Source of the DNA: Pseudoalteromonas arabiensis
GTDB taxonomy: Bacteria > Pseudomonadota > Gammaproteobacteria > Enterobacterales > Alteromonadaceae
Length of the DNA: 64,000 nt
Reading direction: 5' to 3'
Assembly (NCBI RefSeq): GCF_001550155.1
Contig: NZ_LRUF01000021.1
Span: 186,001 to 250,000 of the forward strand
The notes under the pieces were generated by a model that saw nothing but the letters and a program-made list of their open reading frames with translations, searched no databases and had not been told where the DNA came from. Positions 8,716 to 18,216 of the stretch are shown here, piece after piece (positions within the stretch are counted from its first letter, which is position 1; each line of letters starts with the position of its first letter). The translations under genes and the position numbers were made by a program.

Positions 8716-10626
8716 ATGGATTTAATCAGAATAGCCAAGGCACAACTTGCTTATGGTACACACCCACTGCTTGATGATGCTGATGCAGTCATTGAGTCGG
8801 GTGAACGTGTTTGTATTGTTGGTAGAAATGGCGCGGGCAAGTCAACCTTACTGAAAGTGCTCGATGGCCAAGTAACACTGGATGATGGTGAAATAAACCA
8901 ATTAGGTGGTATCCGTATTTCGCGTCTAGAGCAAGATCCACCTAAAGGAGCCGAAGGGACGGTTTTTGATTATGTTGCTCAAGGTATGCCTGATATAGCG
9001 AACTTACTGATTGAATATCACCAAGTTAGCAATCAAATGCAGACAGATTATAACGATAAACTGCTGAATAAATTAGAGCGTTTATCAAATCAGCTAGAAA
9101 CGGTTGATGGTTGGCGTTTCGATACCCGTATTCAGCTTATTTTAACACGTTTAGAGCTAGACCCAGAAGCCAAGCTTGAATCATTATCGGGTGGTTGGCT
9201 ACGTAAAGTTGCTCTAGCCAGAGCCTTGGTCAGTGAACCTGATTTACTGCTTCTTGATGAGCCAACTAACCACTTGGATATGAGCAGTGTTATTTGGCTT
9301 GAGCAGTTTTTAAAAGAGTTTAAAGGCGGCATCGTTTTTATATCACACGACCGTGCATTTATTCGTGCCGTGGCGACCCGTATTCTTGATTTAGACCGCG
9401 GCAAGCTGGTTTCATACCCTGGTGACTATGCCGCTTATCTTGAACAAAAAGCGCATGATTTAAAAGTTGAAGAAACGCAAAACGCATTATTTGATAAACG
9501 CTTAGCGGAAGAAGAGGCTTGGATCCGCCAAGGTATTAAAGCACGTAGAACCCGCAACGAGGGCCGTGTTCGTGCACTTAAAGCCCTACGTAAAGAGCGC
9601 AAACAACGTGTTGATCAAGTAGGTAAAACCGATTTCAACATAGAAACGGCCGATCGTTCAGGCAAACTGGTATTCGAAGCGAAAAACATTGCTCATGCGT
9701 TTAAGGATAAGGTGATTGCGAAGGATTTCTCAACACTTGTTATGCGTGGAGACCGTATTGGCCTTGTCGGTCCAAATGGTATTGGAAAAACCACTTTATT
9801 AAAAATCTTATTTGGTGATTTAGCAGCTGATAGCGGAAGTGTGAAGCAAGGCGTAAATCTCGAGTTTGCGTATTTTGATCAATACCGTCAAAAACTAGAT
9901 GAAGAAGCAACCGTGCAAGATAATGTTGCAGAAGGAAAACAAGAGGTGATGATGGGCGGTCGCTCTCGTCATGTATTAGGTTACCTTCAAGACTTTCTAT
10001 TTCCACCGGCAAGAGCGCGTACGCCTGTTAAAGCCCTTTCAGGTGGTGAGAAAAATCGTTTGTTGTTAGCGAAGTTATTTCTAAAACCGTCTAATATTTT
10101 AGTCCTTGATGAACCGACCAATGATTTAGATATTGAAACCCTAGAATTACTTGAAGATATTATTAATCAATATCAGGGTACGGTATTAATTGTTAGCCAT
10201 GACCGTGAGTTTATCGATAATACTTGTAGTTCTGTGTGGGCATTTGAAGGTCAAGGCAAAATTACAGATATCGTAGGCGGCTATAGTGATTACGAGGCCT
10301 ACGCTGCTTATTTAGCAGAACAAGAAAAGCAGCTACAGCAGATAAAGCAGGAAAAGCCTGAGGCGAGTAGTCAGCAAGAAAAAGCACAAAAGAAAAGTAA
10401 TAAACTCTCTTACAAATTAAAACTTGAATTAGAAGAATTACCCAGTAAAGTGGAGCAACTAGAAAAAGCACTCGATGCTCAGCAAATTGTCGTTAATGAC
10501 CCTGACTTTTTTAAGCAAGACGCTGCAATTACAACAGACGCATTGAACCAATTAGCCCAGTTAGAGTCTGAGCTTGAAGCCGCATTTGAGCGCTGGGAAG
10601 AACTCGAAGATTTAAAGAATCAGTAG
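8716..10626 (+). CDS. uup: ABC-F family ATPase Uup
   Basis: Soluble duplicated ABC ATPase without membrane domains, linked in E. coli to ribosome function and to precise transposon excision/DNA branch handling. 636 residues. First cassette: Walker A GRNGAGKST (36-44), signature LSGGW, Walker B LLLLDEPTNHLD. Second: GPNGIGKTT near 352, LSGGE, ILVLDEPTNDLD. The charged C-terminal tail (about 555-636) is a predicted coiled coil, the DNA-binding domain that separates Uup from other ABC-F proteins. The interdomain linker (about 250-310) is Arg/Lys-rich. It is the last core gene of the rlmL operon, 11 bp before the DUF3466 gene. Confidence 0.93.
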   Translation: MDLIRIAKAQLAYGTHPLLDDADAVIESGERVCIVGRNGAGKSTLLKVLDGQVTLDDGEINQLGGIRISRLEQDPPKGAEGTVFDYVAQGMPDIANLLIEYHQVSNQMQTDYNDKLLNKLERLSNQLETVDGWRFDTRIQLILTRLELDPEAKLESLSGGWLRKVALARALVSEPDLLLLDEPTNHLDMSSVIWLEQFLKEFKGGIVFISHDRAFIRAVATRILDLDRGKLVSYPGDYAAYLEQKAHDLKVEETQNALFDKRLAEEEAWIRQGIKARRTRNEGRVRALKALRKERKQRVDQVGKTDFNIETADRSGKLVFEAKNIAHAFKDKVIAKDFSTLVMRGDRIGLVGPNGIGKTTLLKILFGDLAADSGSVKQGVNLEFAYFDQYRQKLDEEATVQDNVAEGKQEVMMGGRSRHVLGYLQDFLFPPARARTPVKALSGGEKNRLLLAKLFLKPSNILVLDEPTNDLDIETLELLEDIINQYQGTVLIVSHDREFIDNTCSSVWAFEGQGKITDIVGGYSDYEAYAAYLAEQEKQLQQIKQEKPEASSQQEKAQKKSNKLSYKLKLELEELPSKVEQLEKALDAQQIVVNDPDFFKQDAAITTDALNQLAQLESELEAAFERWEELEDLKNQ

Positions 10627-10637
10627 TAAGGATTAAA

Positions 10638-12377
10638 ATGAAATATAAATTACTCGCTGCCAGTATATTAGCGACTCTTAGCACCTCAGCAATGAGCGCA
10701 ACATATCAATTGACTGAGCTAGGTCGATTAGATGGTGCAAAACACAGCTATGTTACCGATGTCAGTGAAAACGGTCATATTATTGGTTTAGCAAATGGTG
10801 TTTATCGACTGCCTATTGATATCTCTTATATCGATTTTGAAGATAGCGCGATTAGAAATGCATACGATGCAACTAAAGCTAGCTATGAACTTATCGACAA
10901 AGAGATCACATTTACACTCGATGATATTGAAAATAACGATGCTGTAAATACCAATGCAGATGCACATGCGTTTATGATCTCTTTTGTAACAGATGCTCGA
11001 TCTGGTCGTTTAACTAATTCCGAGTATCAAAAGATATCAAGTGCGCTTACTACGGTATACACACCTGAAGGCGCTTCTGAGCAAGTTCTTTTTGATGAAC
11101 AGTCACTTGATTATGACGGTTTGACTCGCTCAACGACTAATTTATTAAACGCAGTCACCGATGATGGTGTAATGGTAGGTTGGGGCAGTGCGCCTTACGA
11201 AAAAACAGCCTTTACGCAAACGGATGAAGACGAAGAAGAAACGCACTTTTTACGTGAGTTTATCAGCCGTGGTATTGTAATCAGTCCTGACGGTGTAAAA
11301 GTGCCATTAGTACCCGAGTTTAATGAGTATGGTGGTACAAGTATTGCGACTGATATCGTGCAAACCAGTGATGGTTACGTTGTAGTTGGCAGTGTATCAA
11401 CAGGCATTCCTGTTGATCGCCAAGAAGACATTGACGATAACTGTGACGGTGAAGACGAACCAGTATCGGACTGTATTGAAAGTTTAGATAGAAACATTTC
11501 AACTGGCTTATTTGATAAACGCGCAGTTAAATGGACACTTGATAATAGCCTAAATATTACCAACACTGAGGTTTTTGGTTTAGCAATCACACCAGAAGAT
11601 GACGAAGACTTTGCCTTTAGAAGTAATGCATTTGCTGTAAACGAAAATGGCCTGATTGCCGGTACATCTGATGTACGTTATGACGATAGACGTTATTCGA
11701 TGCCTGTTTACTTTGAAAATGGCGAAGTAAAACAATTTATTAATCAAGATGATGACTGGGTTGGCGGTAAGGCGCTCGCAATTAATGATGATAATATCAT
11801 TGTTGGCTATGCCAATAAGCGTATTGAAGGCACTACCCGTACTAAGTTCTTCTATTTCGATAAAAACAGTAATAGCGTTGTTTTTCCGACAGACTTTTTC
11901 ACAAGCTCTAGTTCTTTAGCAAACGACATTAACGACAACGGTGTGATTGTTGGTGAAGGTGAAACTGATATTTTCAATTCATCAAGTCGCCGTCGAGAAG
12001 GCTTTATGTATACAATTGGTGAAGACAAAATTGTTAACATAAATAGCTTACTACCTTGTTACGAAGCTGATGGCGAGACCCGTTTTAAGTATACTGTTGC
12101 TGAGGCGAAAGCAATTAACAACAACAATGAGATTTTTGGTGTTGCAACCAAAACGGTTGAGAAGACAGACACATTTGGTAATGTTGTGCTAGACGTGGAC
12201 GGTAATATTGAATATGAAAGTGTTGCTGTAGCCGTTAAATTAACACCTACCAGCGGTAGTGTTGAAGAATGCCCTGCGCAAGAGATTGAAGAATATGAGC
12301 GTCAATCATCAAGCTTCCCTTGGTACACTTTACTATTACTGCCACTTGCTGCAATGCGCCGCGTGTTCAGAAAATAA
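10638..12377 (+). CDS. DUF3466 family exported protein with HAF-like repeats and C-terminal anchor
   Basis: 579 residues. An N-terminal signal peptide (MKYKLLAASILATLSTSAMSA) predicts export. The body has repeated blade-like motifs of the form AxxINxNGxIxG, e.g. AFAVNENGLIAG, ALAINDDNIIVG, DINDNGVIVG and AINNNNEIFG, spaced about 50-70 residues, typical of DUF3466/HAF-repeat proteins. The C terminus is Ser-rich, then a hydrophobic helix WYTLLLLPLAAM, then basic RRVFRK: the tripartite shape of C-terminal sorting signals, without the Gly-Gly of GlyGly-CTERM. Function is unknown; a periplasmic or envelope-anchored structural role is plausible. Two inverted repeats follow. Confidence 0.8.
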   Translation: MKYKLLAASILATLSTSAMSATYQLTELGRLDGAKHSYVTDVSENGHIIGLANGVYRLPIDISYIDFEDSAIRNAYDATKASYELIDKEITFTLDDIENNDAVNTNADAHAFMISFVTDARSGRLTNSEYQKISSALTTVYTPEGASEQVLFDEQSLDYDGLTRSTTNLLNAVTDDGVMVGWGSAPYEKTAFTQTDEDEEETHFLREFISRGIVISPDGVKVPLVPEFNEYGGTSIATDIVQTSDGYVVVGSVSTGIPVDRQEDIDDNCDGEDEPVSDCIESLDRNISTGLFDKRAVKWTLDNSLNITNTEVFGLAITPEDDEDFAFRSNAFAVNENGLIAGTSDVRYDDRRYSMPVYFENGEVKQFINQDDDWVGGKALAINDDNIIVGYANKRIEGTTRTKFFYFDKNSNSVVFPTDFFTSSSSLANDINDNGVIVGEGETDIFNSSSRRREGFMYTIGEDKIVNINSLLPCYEADGETRFKYTVAEAKAINNNNEIFGVATKTVEKTDTFGNVVLDVDGNIEYESVAVAVKLTPTSGSVEECPAQEIEEYERQSSSFPWYTLLLLPLAAMRRVFRK

Positions 12378-12384
12378 TAATCCG

Positions 12385-12420
12385 ATACCAACATGCGATA
12401 ATACTTAAGCATGTTGGTAT
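12385..12420. repeat. Perfect 12-bp inverted repeat after the DUF3466 gene
   Basis: ATACCAACATGC (12385-12396) and GCATGTTGGTAT (12409-12420) flank a 12-nt centre. There is no T-run, so it is not an intrinsic terminator; a proper one follows 18 bp later. It could be a REP-like element or an RNA 3'-end stabiliser. Confidence 0.7.
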
Positions 12421-12437
12421 AAAATGAATGACCATTA

Positions 12438-12463
12438 AAAACCCAGCTTTTGCTGGGTTTTTT
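12438..12463 (+). terminator. Intrinsic terminator after DUF3466 gene
   Basis: CCCAGC TTTT GCTGGG core stem, extended by AAA/TTT pairing and followed by six T. The A-run on the other side could also help terminate the convergent DUF2062 gene. Confidence 0.93.
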
Positions 12464-12493
12464 GTCTATACATCTGTTGTTTATTTGGGTACT

Positions 12494-13000
12494 TTATTTA
12501 TGTCGATGTAGCCAAGCTTTACGCACAGAGCGTTTCCACAGCATATCGATTCCAAAATAACCAATAATAGCTGCAGCTGTGGCGCAGATGAGTGAGCCAA
12601 CAAGGAATGCTGGTCCAATTGTTGTCAGGCTGTCTAAAAACCATTGCCAGCTAGGTTCAAACTGAAAATGTTGTGGTGGTTGGGCAAGTGCAATCGTGCC
12701 AACGATATAGGAGCAATAAAAAATAGGTGGCATAGTCAGCGGGTTGGTTATCCAAACTGTCGCAACCGAGATGGGTAAATTAACGCGTAAAGGGATAGCA
12801 AGTGCGGCAGCTAAAACCATTTGAAAAGGAACGGGGATGAAGGCAAAAAACAAACCGACTGCAAATGCCCCACGGGCTGAGCGTCGATTAAGATGCCATA
12901 AATTTGCATCATGCAACAAACGACCAAAAATTCTTAAATATTTATGATCTCTTACCTTGTTATGATCGGGTAAAAACCGTTGGATCGTTTTTTTAGCCAT
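12494..13000 (-). CDS. DUF2062 family inner-membrane protein
   Basis: 168 residues. A basic N-terminal cytoplasmic stretch is followed by FAVGLFFAFIPVPFQMVLAAALAIPLR and VATVWITNPLTMPPIFYCSYIVG, the conserved core of DUF2062 with its WITNPLT(M)PP signature, and a third hydrophobic segment near residues 125-150. Two to three membrane helices are likely. No biochemical role is established. Its start codon lies inside the 5' end of comEC on the other strand (21-bp overlap), so one of the two starts may be wrong or the genes share a divergent control region. The MAKKxxxRFxPDH start resembles family members, so this start is preferred. Confidence 0.85.
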   Translation of the reverse strand: MAKKTIQRFLPDHNKVRDHKYLRIFGRLLHDANLWHLNRRSARGAFAVGLFFAFIPVPFQMVLAAALAIPLRVNLPISVATVWITNPLTMPPIFYCSYIVGTIALAQPPQHFQFEPSWQWFLDSLTTIGPAFLVGSLICATAAAIIGYFGIDMLWKRSVRKAWLHRHK

Positions 13001-15250
13001 TTAAAGCAACCATTTACATCTATTTGGTTATGCAGTGGATTTATATTCGGTTGTTTTATAACCGTTTATACTTTGCACACTGCGGCGTTTTATATACTCA
13101 GTTTTGCTATTGTTTTAGCTGGTGCTTATTTTAAGCCTTTTTCGTCAGTTTTGTTAGGATTTATTTGCGCTATTTTGGTTGTACTTCTTAACGACCACTA
13201 TTTTTATAGTCTTCCTTACAAGGACTTGAAGAGAAATGAGACCGTTGATGCTAAAATTGAAATCGTATCCATGCACTCAAGCCAATCTCCGTTTTACGTA
13301 AAAGCCAAGATTATTGATTTATCAAACCTGGATAAAAACTTCAAAGCGACCCCTTTTGCTATGCTAAGTATCATTAGTGATAATGAAGTTAACGTAGGGG
13401 ATGTATTAACCAGCAAATTAAAGCTAAAGCCATTTAGGAGTGTAAAGAACTTTGATGTATTTGATGCAGAGCGCTTCGCATTGTCTGAGCGTGTATTATA
13501 TGAGGGCCGCTCTGTAGGTCAAAGCGTGTTAGTCTCATCACAGCAAAAATCCACTACGCGTGAGTCATACCGTGGTTTTATATTTTCTATCACAGACAAG
13601 ATGAGGATGCAGTGGCTGTATTATGCATTATTAACCGGCGACAGAAGTAAAATTAAAGACACTGATAAAGTGCATTTAAAAGAACTTGGTTTAAGTCACT
13701 TACTGGCTATTTCAGGTTTACATATTGGTCTAATATTCGCGATTGGTTTTTATACCAGTAAGTTTTTGTTCGGTACTTTTTCTGTAAAGTATAGTCAACA
13801 GAATAACCTTAATAAGCTATTTGTAGTTATTGGGCTATTGCTTGCATTTTTTTATGTCTACCTCAGTGGTTTCATTGTCTCTGCAACACGAGCACTGTTG
13901 ATGCTGGCCTGTTATTTAATAGTTTATAGCTTTGCAAAGCAGCCTCTACGTTGGCGAGCCATTCTATATGCGTTAACCATTTTATTATTTTTTGATCCTT
14001 TTTCTTTATTAAATCCTGGACTCTACTTTAGTTTTATTGCGGTCATAATTATTTTTTTAACACTGAACTACCGTTCTTACCCAAAATTCAAGCTAGCAAG
14101 GGGAATGGTTCAGTTAGTCATAATTCAATGTGCTTTATTCTTAGGGTTGTTACCGATCACGCTTTATTATTTTGCAGGGATTAGCGTCATTGGATTGGTC
14201 ATAAACCTTATTGCTGTGCCGTTACTCGGCATCATATTAATGCCATTATTAGTCGCGTACAGCTTTTTATCAATGTTGTTCGATTTGAGCTTGTTATGGC
14301 AATTCTTTGATGCATTTTTATATCAAGGCTACCAATATCTAACGTCAATACCTTCAGATTGGCGATGGCTAAACTTTTATTTACCCAGCTTTAATTTACT
14401 CTTATTGTGCTATATCATTTTAGTAATCCTACTTTTCTCACCTTATAAGCGACTGGTTTTCGTTCCATTAGCGTTAGCACTGATTGATTGGCATTTAACA
14501 GCAAAAGGTGAATTTAAGTTAGATGTGTTTGATGTTGGTCATGGACTCATGGTTATGGTTAGTGCAAATCAAAAAGCACTAATCTACGATTTAGGGCCGC
14601 GCTACTTTGGACGGTTTGATTATATAAACTCAGTACTGCGCCCTTATATTTTACGTCATAATATTGAGGTTATAGCAACGGTTGTTAGCCACCGAGATAA
14701 TGATCATGCAGGAGGGTTAGATAGTTGGCAGGCTGCTGGTTTTGGTAAAACGCTTAGTACATTCCATCCAAATGGCCTTGAGCAGGCCTGTGAAAAGGTG
14801 TTTTTTCAGATTGAAAATCTAAGCGTTAGAACTATCAATCATTCCACATTGTCGACCAACAAAAATGATCAGTCCTGTATAGTCATGGTGGAGAATAAAA
14901 ATCATCAAGTATTATTAACTGGCGATATTTCTAAACTAGTAGAGCAAGCATTAGTTGAAAGTAACACGCGCATACAAAGCACTGTGTTGGTAAGTCCACA
15001 TCATGGTAGTAATACGTCTTCAAGTTCTGAGTTTATAGAGCGAGTCGCACCTGATATTGTGATTCACTCTGCTGCTTATCAAGGGCAGTGGAATTTTCCT
15101 CATCCTGAGGTTGTAAAGCGTTATCAGCAGCACCATATACCTCAATTTACAACGGCCAACCTAGGTCATATACGAATCACCTTTTATCAAAATGATTACC
15201 AGCTAGAATTTGCGCGTAAGTCACAAAGTTATTGGTTCGAAGAAGATTGA
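12980..15250 (+). CDS. comEC: DNA internalisation competence protein ComEC/Rec2
   Basis: Inner-membrane channel that takes transforming single-stranded DNA into the cytoplasm. 756 residues. Order: two N-terminal helices, an OB-like periplasmic segment (about 75-165), the Competence domain with HLLAISGLHIGLIF near 235-250 and many helices, then a metallo-beta-lactamase-like domain from about 508 with FDVGHG, SHRDNDHAGG (near 570-580) and LVSPHHGSNTS. The start is an uncertain TTG at 12980 with no clear Shine-Dalgarno, overlapping the divergent DUF2062 start; the first helices need a start close to here. An intact gene suggests natural transformability, though pili genes are not in the window. 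Confidence 0.93.
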   Translation: MDRFFSHLKQPFTSIWLCSGFIFGCFITVYTLHTAAFYILSFAIVLAGAYFKPFSSVLLGFICAILVVLLNDHYFYSLPYKDLKRNETVDAKIEIVSMHSSQSPFYVKAKIIDLSNLDKNFKATPFAMLSIISDNEVNVGDVLTSKLKLKPFRSVKNFDVFDAERFALSERVLYEGRSVGQSVLVSSQQKSTTRESYRGFIFSITDKMRMQWLYYALLTGDRSKIKDTDKVHLKELGLSHLLAISGLHIGLIFAIGFYTSKFLFGTFSVKYSQQNNLNKLFVVIGLLLAFFYVYLSGFIVSATRALLMLACYLIVYSFAKQPLRWRAILYALTILLFFDPFSLLNPGLYFSFIAVIIIFLTLNYRSYPKFKLARGMVQLVIIQCALFLGLLPITLYYFAGISVIGLVINLIAVPLLGIILMPLLVAYSFLSMLFDLSLLWQFFDAFLYQGYQYLTSIPSDWRWLNFYLPSFNLLLLCYIILVILLFSPYKRLVFVPLALALIDWHLTAKGEFKLDVFDVGHGLMVMVSANQKALIYDLGPRYFGRFDYINSVLRPYILRHNIEVIATVVSHRDNDHAGGLDSWQAAGFGKTLSTFHPNGLEQACEKVFFQIENLSVRTINHSTLSTNKNDQSCIVMVENKNHQVLLTGDISKLVEQALVESNTRIQSTVLVSPHHGSNTSSSSEFIERVAPDIVIHSAAYQGQWNFPHPEVVKRYQQHHIPQFTTANLGHIRITFYQNDYQLEFARKSQSYWFEED

Positions 15251-15275
15251 CGTTTTGTTTTTACCCCCATAAGGC

Positions 15276-15281
15276 TACAAT
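15276..15281 (+). promoter_or_regulatory. Candidate msbA promoter -10
   Basis: TACAAT 28 bp before the msbA ATG in the 59-bp gap after comEC, with TTTTGT 17 bp upstream as a weak -35. It would drive msbA-lpxK-ycaR-kdsB and onward. Confidence 0.35.
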
Positions 15282-15309
15282 AGTCGAAGTCTATGAATAA
15301 GAGAGTGTT

Positions 15310-17052
15310 ATGGATCAAACTACATCCCAAATTTATAAGCGCTTAATTAGTTATGTGAGTGATTATAAGCTTATTGCATTTTTTGCTATTGTCGGCATGA
15401 TTGGTTACTCAGCAATGGATGCATTGTTTATCAATTTAATGAAACCATTTATTGATGAAGGTTTGAATGCCCGTAACACACAAGTTTTAACTTATGCCCC
15501 CTTTGTGGTTATTGCATTGGTGCTAGGTCGTGGCATGTTTAATTATATGTCATCGTATTGCTTAAGCTATGTAGGCTCACAAGTTGTTAGAAGCTTACGT
15601 CAGCAATTGTTTGAGCATATCTTACATTTGCCTGTTTCTTTTCATGATAAAAATTCAAACGGTGATCTAATTTCAAAAATCACCTTTGATACTGAGCAAG
15701 TTCAACAAGCAATTACGAAAGCATTACTTATTGTTGTTAGAGAAGGGGCATTTGTGGTCTTTTTACTATTCAACATGTTTTATACCAGCTGGAAATTATC
15801 GCTAATATTCTTAGTTATTATCCCCTTGGTTGCAGTGATTGTTGCGTTCGTATCAAAACGTTTTCGTAAAATTTCAAAAAAAATTCAATCAGCCATGGGG
15901 CAAGTTACACGAAGCTCAGAACAAATGCTTTCAGGTCACAAAGTGATCCATGGTTTTGGTGGTCAAAAGCAAGAGATTTCACAATTCTCGGCAATCAATA
16001 ACCATAACCGTCAGCAACGAATTAAAATGGATGCCACTAAAGCACTCAGTGTTTCTGTTATTCAGATCCTCGCTGCGAGCGCGATGGCAGTGATTTTATG
16101 GGTCGTGTCTATGCCTTCGATGATTGACACTATTAGTTCAGGTGATTTCGTATTACTAATTTCATCCATGATGATGCTACTGCGTCCATTAAAACAGTTG
16201 TCTAATGTCAACAGTGACCTGCAACGCGGTATCTCTGCGGCGCAAAGTATTTTTCTAGTACTTGATGAAGAAGTAGAAAAAGACACAGGAACGCATAAAG
16301 CCGATAAAGTAACTGGGCACATTGATGTTCAAAACGTAACCTTTCGTTATCCTACAAAAGATGAACCTGTTTTAAAAAACTTATCACTCGAAATTAAAGC
16401 AGGGGAAAGTATTGCATTAGTAGGGCGCTCAGGCTCAGGAAAGTCAACAATTTCGAACCTCTTACCCCGTTATTATGAGCTCGAAGGAGAGAGTAAAATA
16501 TTATTAGATGGGGTGCCCTTATCTGATTATAAGCTAACTGATTTACGTAAACAGTTTGCTTTAGTGTCGCAACAGGTTGTTCTGTTCAATGACACAATTG
16601 CTAATAATATTTGTTATGGTTTAGATCGTGTTTTATCAGATGATGAACTAATGGCCGTTGCTAAACAAGCACATGTTTGGGAGTTCGTTAAGGATTTACC
16701 AGAAGGTTTGAACACCATGGTTGGTGAAAACGGTGTGATGCTATCAGGGGGGCAGCGTCAACGTATTGCCATTGCACGTGCTATTTTAAAAGATGCGCCT
16801 ATTCTCATTCTTGATGAGGCTACATCTGCACTGGATACTGAATCCGAAAAACTAATTCAACAAGCACTTGATACTTTGATGAAACAGAAAACATCGATAG
16901 TGATTGCACACCGCTTATCGACTATAGAAAACAGTGATTGTATTTATGTAATTGATCATGGTCAGGTTATCGAAAAAGGCACGCATTCTGAGCTTTTAAG
17001 TAAAGACGGTACTTATTCGGCCTTATGTAAAATGCAATTTGGTGAGCAGTAG
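15310..17052 (+). CDS. msbA: Lipid A flippase MsbA (ABC transporter, permease-ATPase)
   Basis: Homodimeric inner-membrane ABC exporter that flips core-lipid A to the periplasmic leaflet. 580 residues like E. coli (582). An N-terminal six-helix permease domain (about 1-310) is followed by the nucleotide-binding domain with Walker A GRSGSGKST near 372-380, signature LSGGQRQR near 478 and Walker B ILILDEATSALD. It has its own likely promoter, and its TAG stop overlaps the lpxK GTG start by one base, so flipping and the preceding phosphorylation step are co-expressed. Confidence 0.96.
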   Translation: MDQTTSQIYKRLISYVSDYKLIAFFAIVGMIGYSAMDALFINLMKPFIDEGLNARNTQVLTYAPFVVIALVLGRGMFNYMSSYCLSYVGSQVVRSLRQQLFEHILHLPVSFHDKNSNGDLISKITFDTEQVQQAITKALLIVVREGAFVVFLLFNMFYTSWKLSLIFLVIIPLVAVIVAFVSKRFRKISKKIQSAMGQVTRSSEQMLSGHKVIHGFGGQKQEISQFSAINNHNRQQRIKMDATKALSVSVIQILAASAMAVILWVVSMPSMIDTISSGDFVLLISSMMMLLRPLKQLSNVNSDLQRGISAAQSIFLVLDEEVEKDTGTHKADKVTGHIDVQNVTFRYPTKDEPVLKNLSLEIKAGESIALVGRSGSGKSTISNLLPRYYELEGESKILLDGVPLSDYKLTDLRKQFALVSQQVVLFNDTIANNICYGLDRVLSDDELMAVAKQAHVWEFVKDLPEGLNTMVGENGVMLSGGQRQRIAIARAILKDAPILILDEATSALDTESEKLIQQALDTLMKQKTSIVIAHRLSTIENSDCIYVIDHGQVIEKGTHSELLSKDGTYSALCKMQFGEQ

Positions 17053-18029
17053 TGAGTGTCATTGAAAAAAGCTGGTATAAAAAACCAAGCCTATTAACTG
17101 TTTTCCTCTTGCCGCTAAGTGTTATTTTTTGGTTGATTTCAACGCTGCGAAAATACCTGTATAAAATTAATATACTCAAAGCGTTTAAAGCCCATGTGCC
17201 AGTAATTGTTGTTGGTAACATTAGTGTGGGTGGTAATGGTAAAACGCCGTTTGTTATTTGGTTAGCGCAGTATTTGCAACAACAGGGACTGAAGGTCGCA
17301 GTGATCAGTCGCGGTTATGGTGGTAAGTCAGCAAGTTATCCGCTTTTAGTCACTGACGATACAGCCACAAGTGAAGCGGGTGATGAGCCGGTTCTTATTA
17401 AACGTCGTTTAGGCTGTGTTGTGATGGTTGGCCCCGATCGCCAAGCAAGTATCGAGCAGTTACAAAACCACGACATCGATATCATTATTTCAGATGACGG
17501 TATGCAACATTATAAAATGGCGCGTGATATAGAGTGCTGTATTGTAGATAGTGAACGTCAATTTGGTAATGGACTTTTAATACCGGCAGGCCCACTTCGA
17601 GAAACGAAAGCACGCTTAAAGTCAGTTGATTTAGTTGTCGAGAATGGTGGCGAAAAAGCATACCGTTATGATTTGAATGCAAGTCAATTTAGATTAGTAT
17701 CGTCGTCTGAACAAGTCGCAGAAACGCCAACAAACGGACACGCGATCAGCGCCATTGGCAACCCGGTACGCTTTGAGTTGAGCCTTGAAAAACAAGGTAT
17801 AAATTTATTATCGACACATCATTTTCGGGATCATTATAATTATCAAGCAACTGACTTTTTAGCATTTGAGAATGAGCCCGTGTTTATGACTGAAAAAGAC
17901 GCCGTAAAATGCTTTAGTTTTGCTAAGTCAAATTGGTATTATTTACCCGTAGACGCTAGGCCAACAGCCGCTGTTATTGAAAAATTAAATTCATTATTAA
18001 AACAAAAAGGGATCCTCCATGGCCTTTGA
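17052..18029 (+). CDS. lpxK: Tetraacyldisaccharide 4'-kinase LpxK
   Basis: ATP-dependent phosphorylation of the lipid A disaccharide at 4' on the inner membrane. 325 residues, normal length. A single N-terminal membrane helix (about 13-30) is followed by the P-loop [11 protein letters not shown] (55-65), then DDGMQH near 153-158 and MTEKDAVK near 279, all family motifs. GTG start coupled to msbA by a TAGTG junction. The 3' end overlaps ycaR by 11 bp. Confidence 0.96.
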   Translation: MSVIEKSWYKKPSLLTVFLLPLSVIFWLISTLRKYLYKINILKAFKAHVPVIVVGNISVGGNGKTPFVIWLAQYLQQQGLKVAVISRGYGGKSASYPLLVTDDTATSEAGDEPVLIKRRLGCVVMVGPDRQASIEQLQNHDIDIIISDDGMQHYKMARDIECCIVDSERQFGNGLLIPAGPLRETKARLKSVDLVVENGGEKAYRYDLNASQFRLVSSSEQVAETPTNGHAISAIGNPVRFELSLEKQGINLLSTHHFRDHYNYQATDFLAFENEPVFMTEKDAVKCFSFAKSNWYYLPVDARPTAAVIEKLNSLLKQKGILHGL

Positions 18030-18216
18030 TACAAAATTACTTGAAATTATTGCTTGCCCAGTGTGTAAGGGTAAGTTGCGCCTTGATAAAGAAAATCAAG
18101 AGCTTATTAGTACAGCTGCGAAATTAGCTTATCCGATTAAAGATGATATTCCAGTACTTCTTGAAAACGAAGCGCGTGAACTAAGCCAAGAAGAGGTTGA
18201 TAAGTGGAATTCGTAG
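18019..18216 (+). CDS. ycaR: Trm112-family small protein YcaR
   Basis: 65-residue Trm112-like protein with a CPVCKGKL zinc-knuckle half (Cys13, Cys16) and the [12 protein letters not shown] segment. Conserved between lpxK and kdsB across gammaproteobacteria; its role is not established and may be a chaperone or partner as for Trm112 methyltransferase activators. It overlaps lpxK by 11 bp and kdsB by 13 bp, so all three are translationally coupled. Confidence 0.9.
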   Translation: MAFDTKLLEIIACPVCKGKLRLDKENQELISTAAKLAYPIKDDIPVLLENEARELSQEEVDKWNS

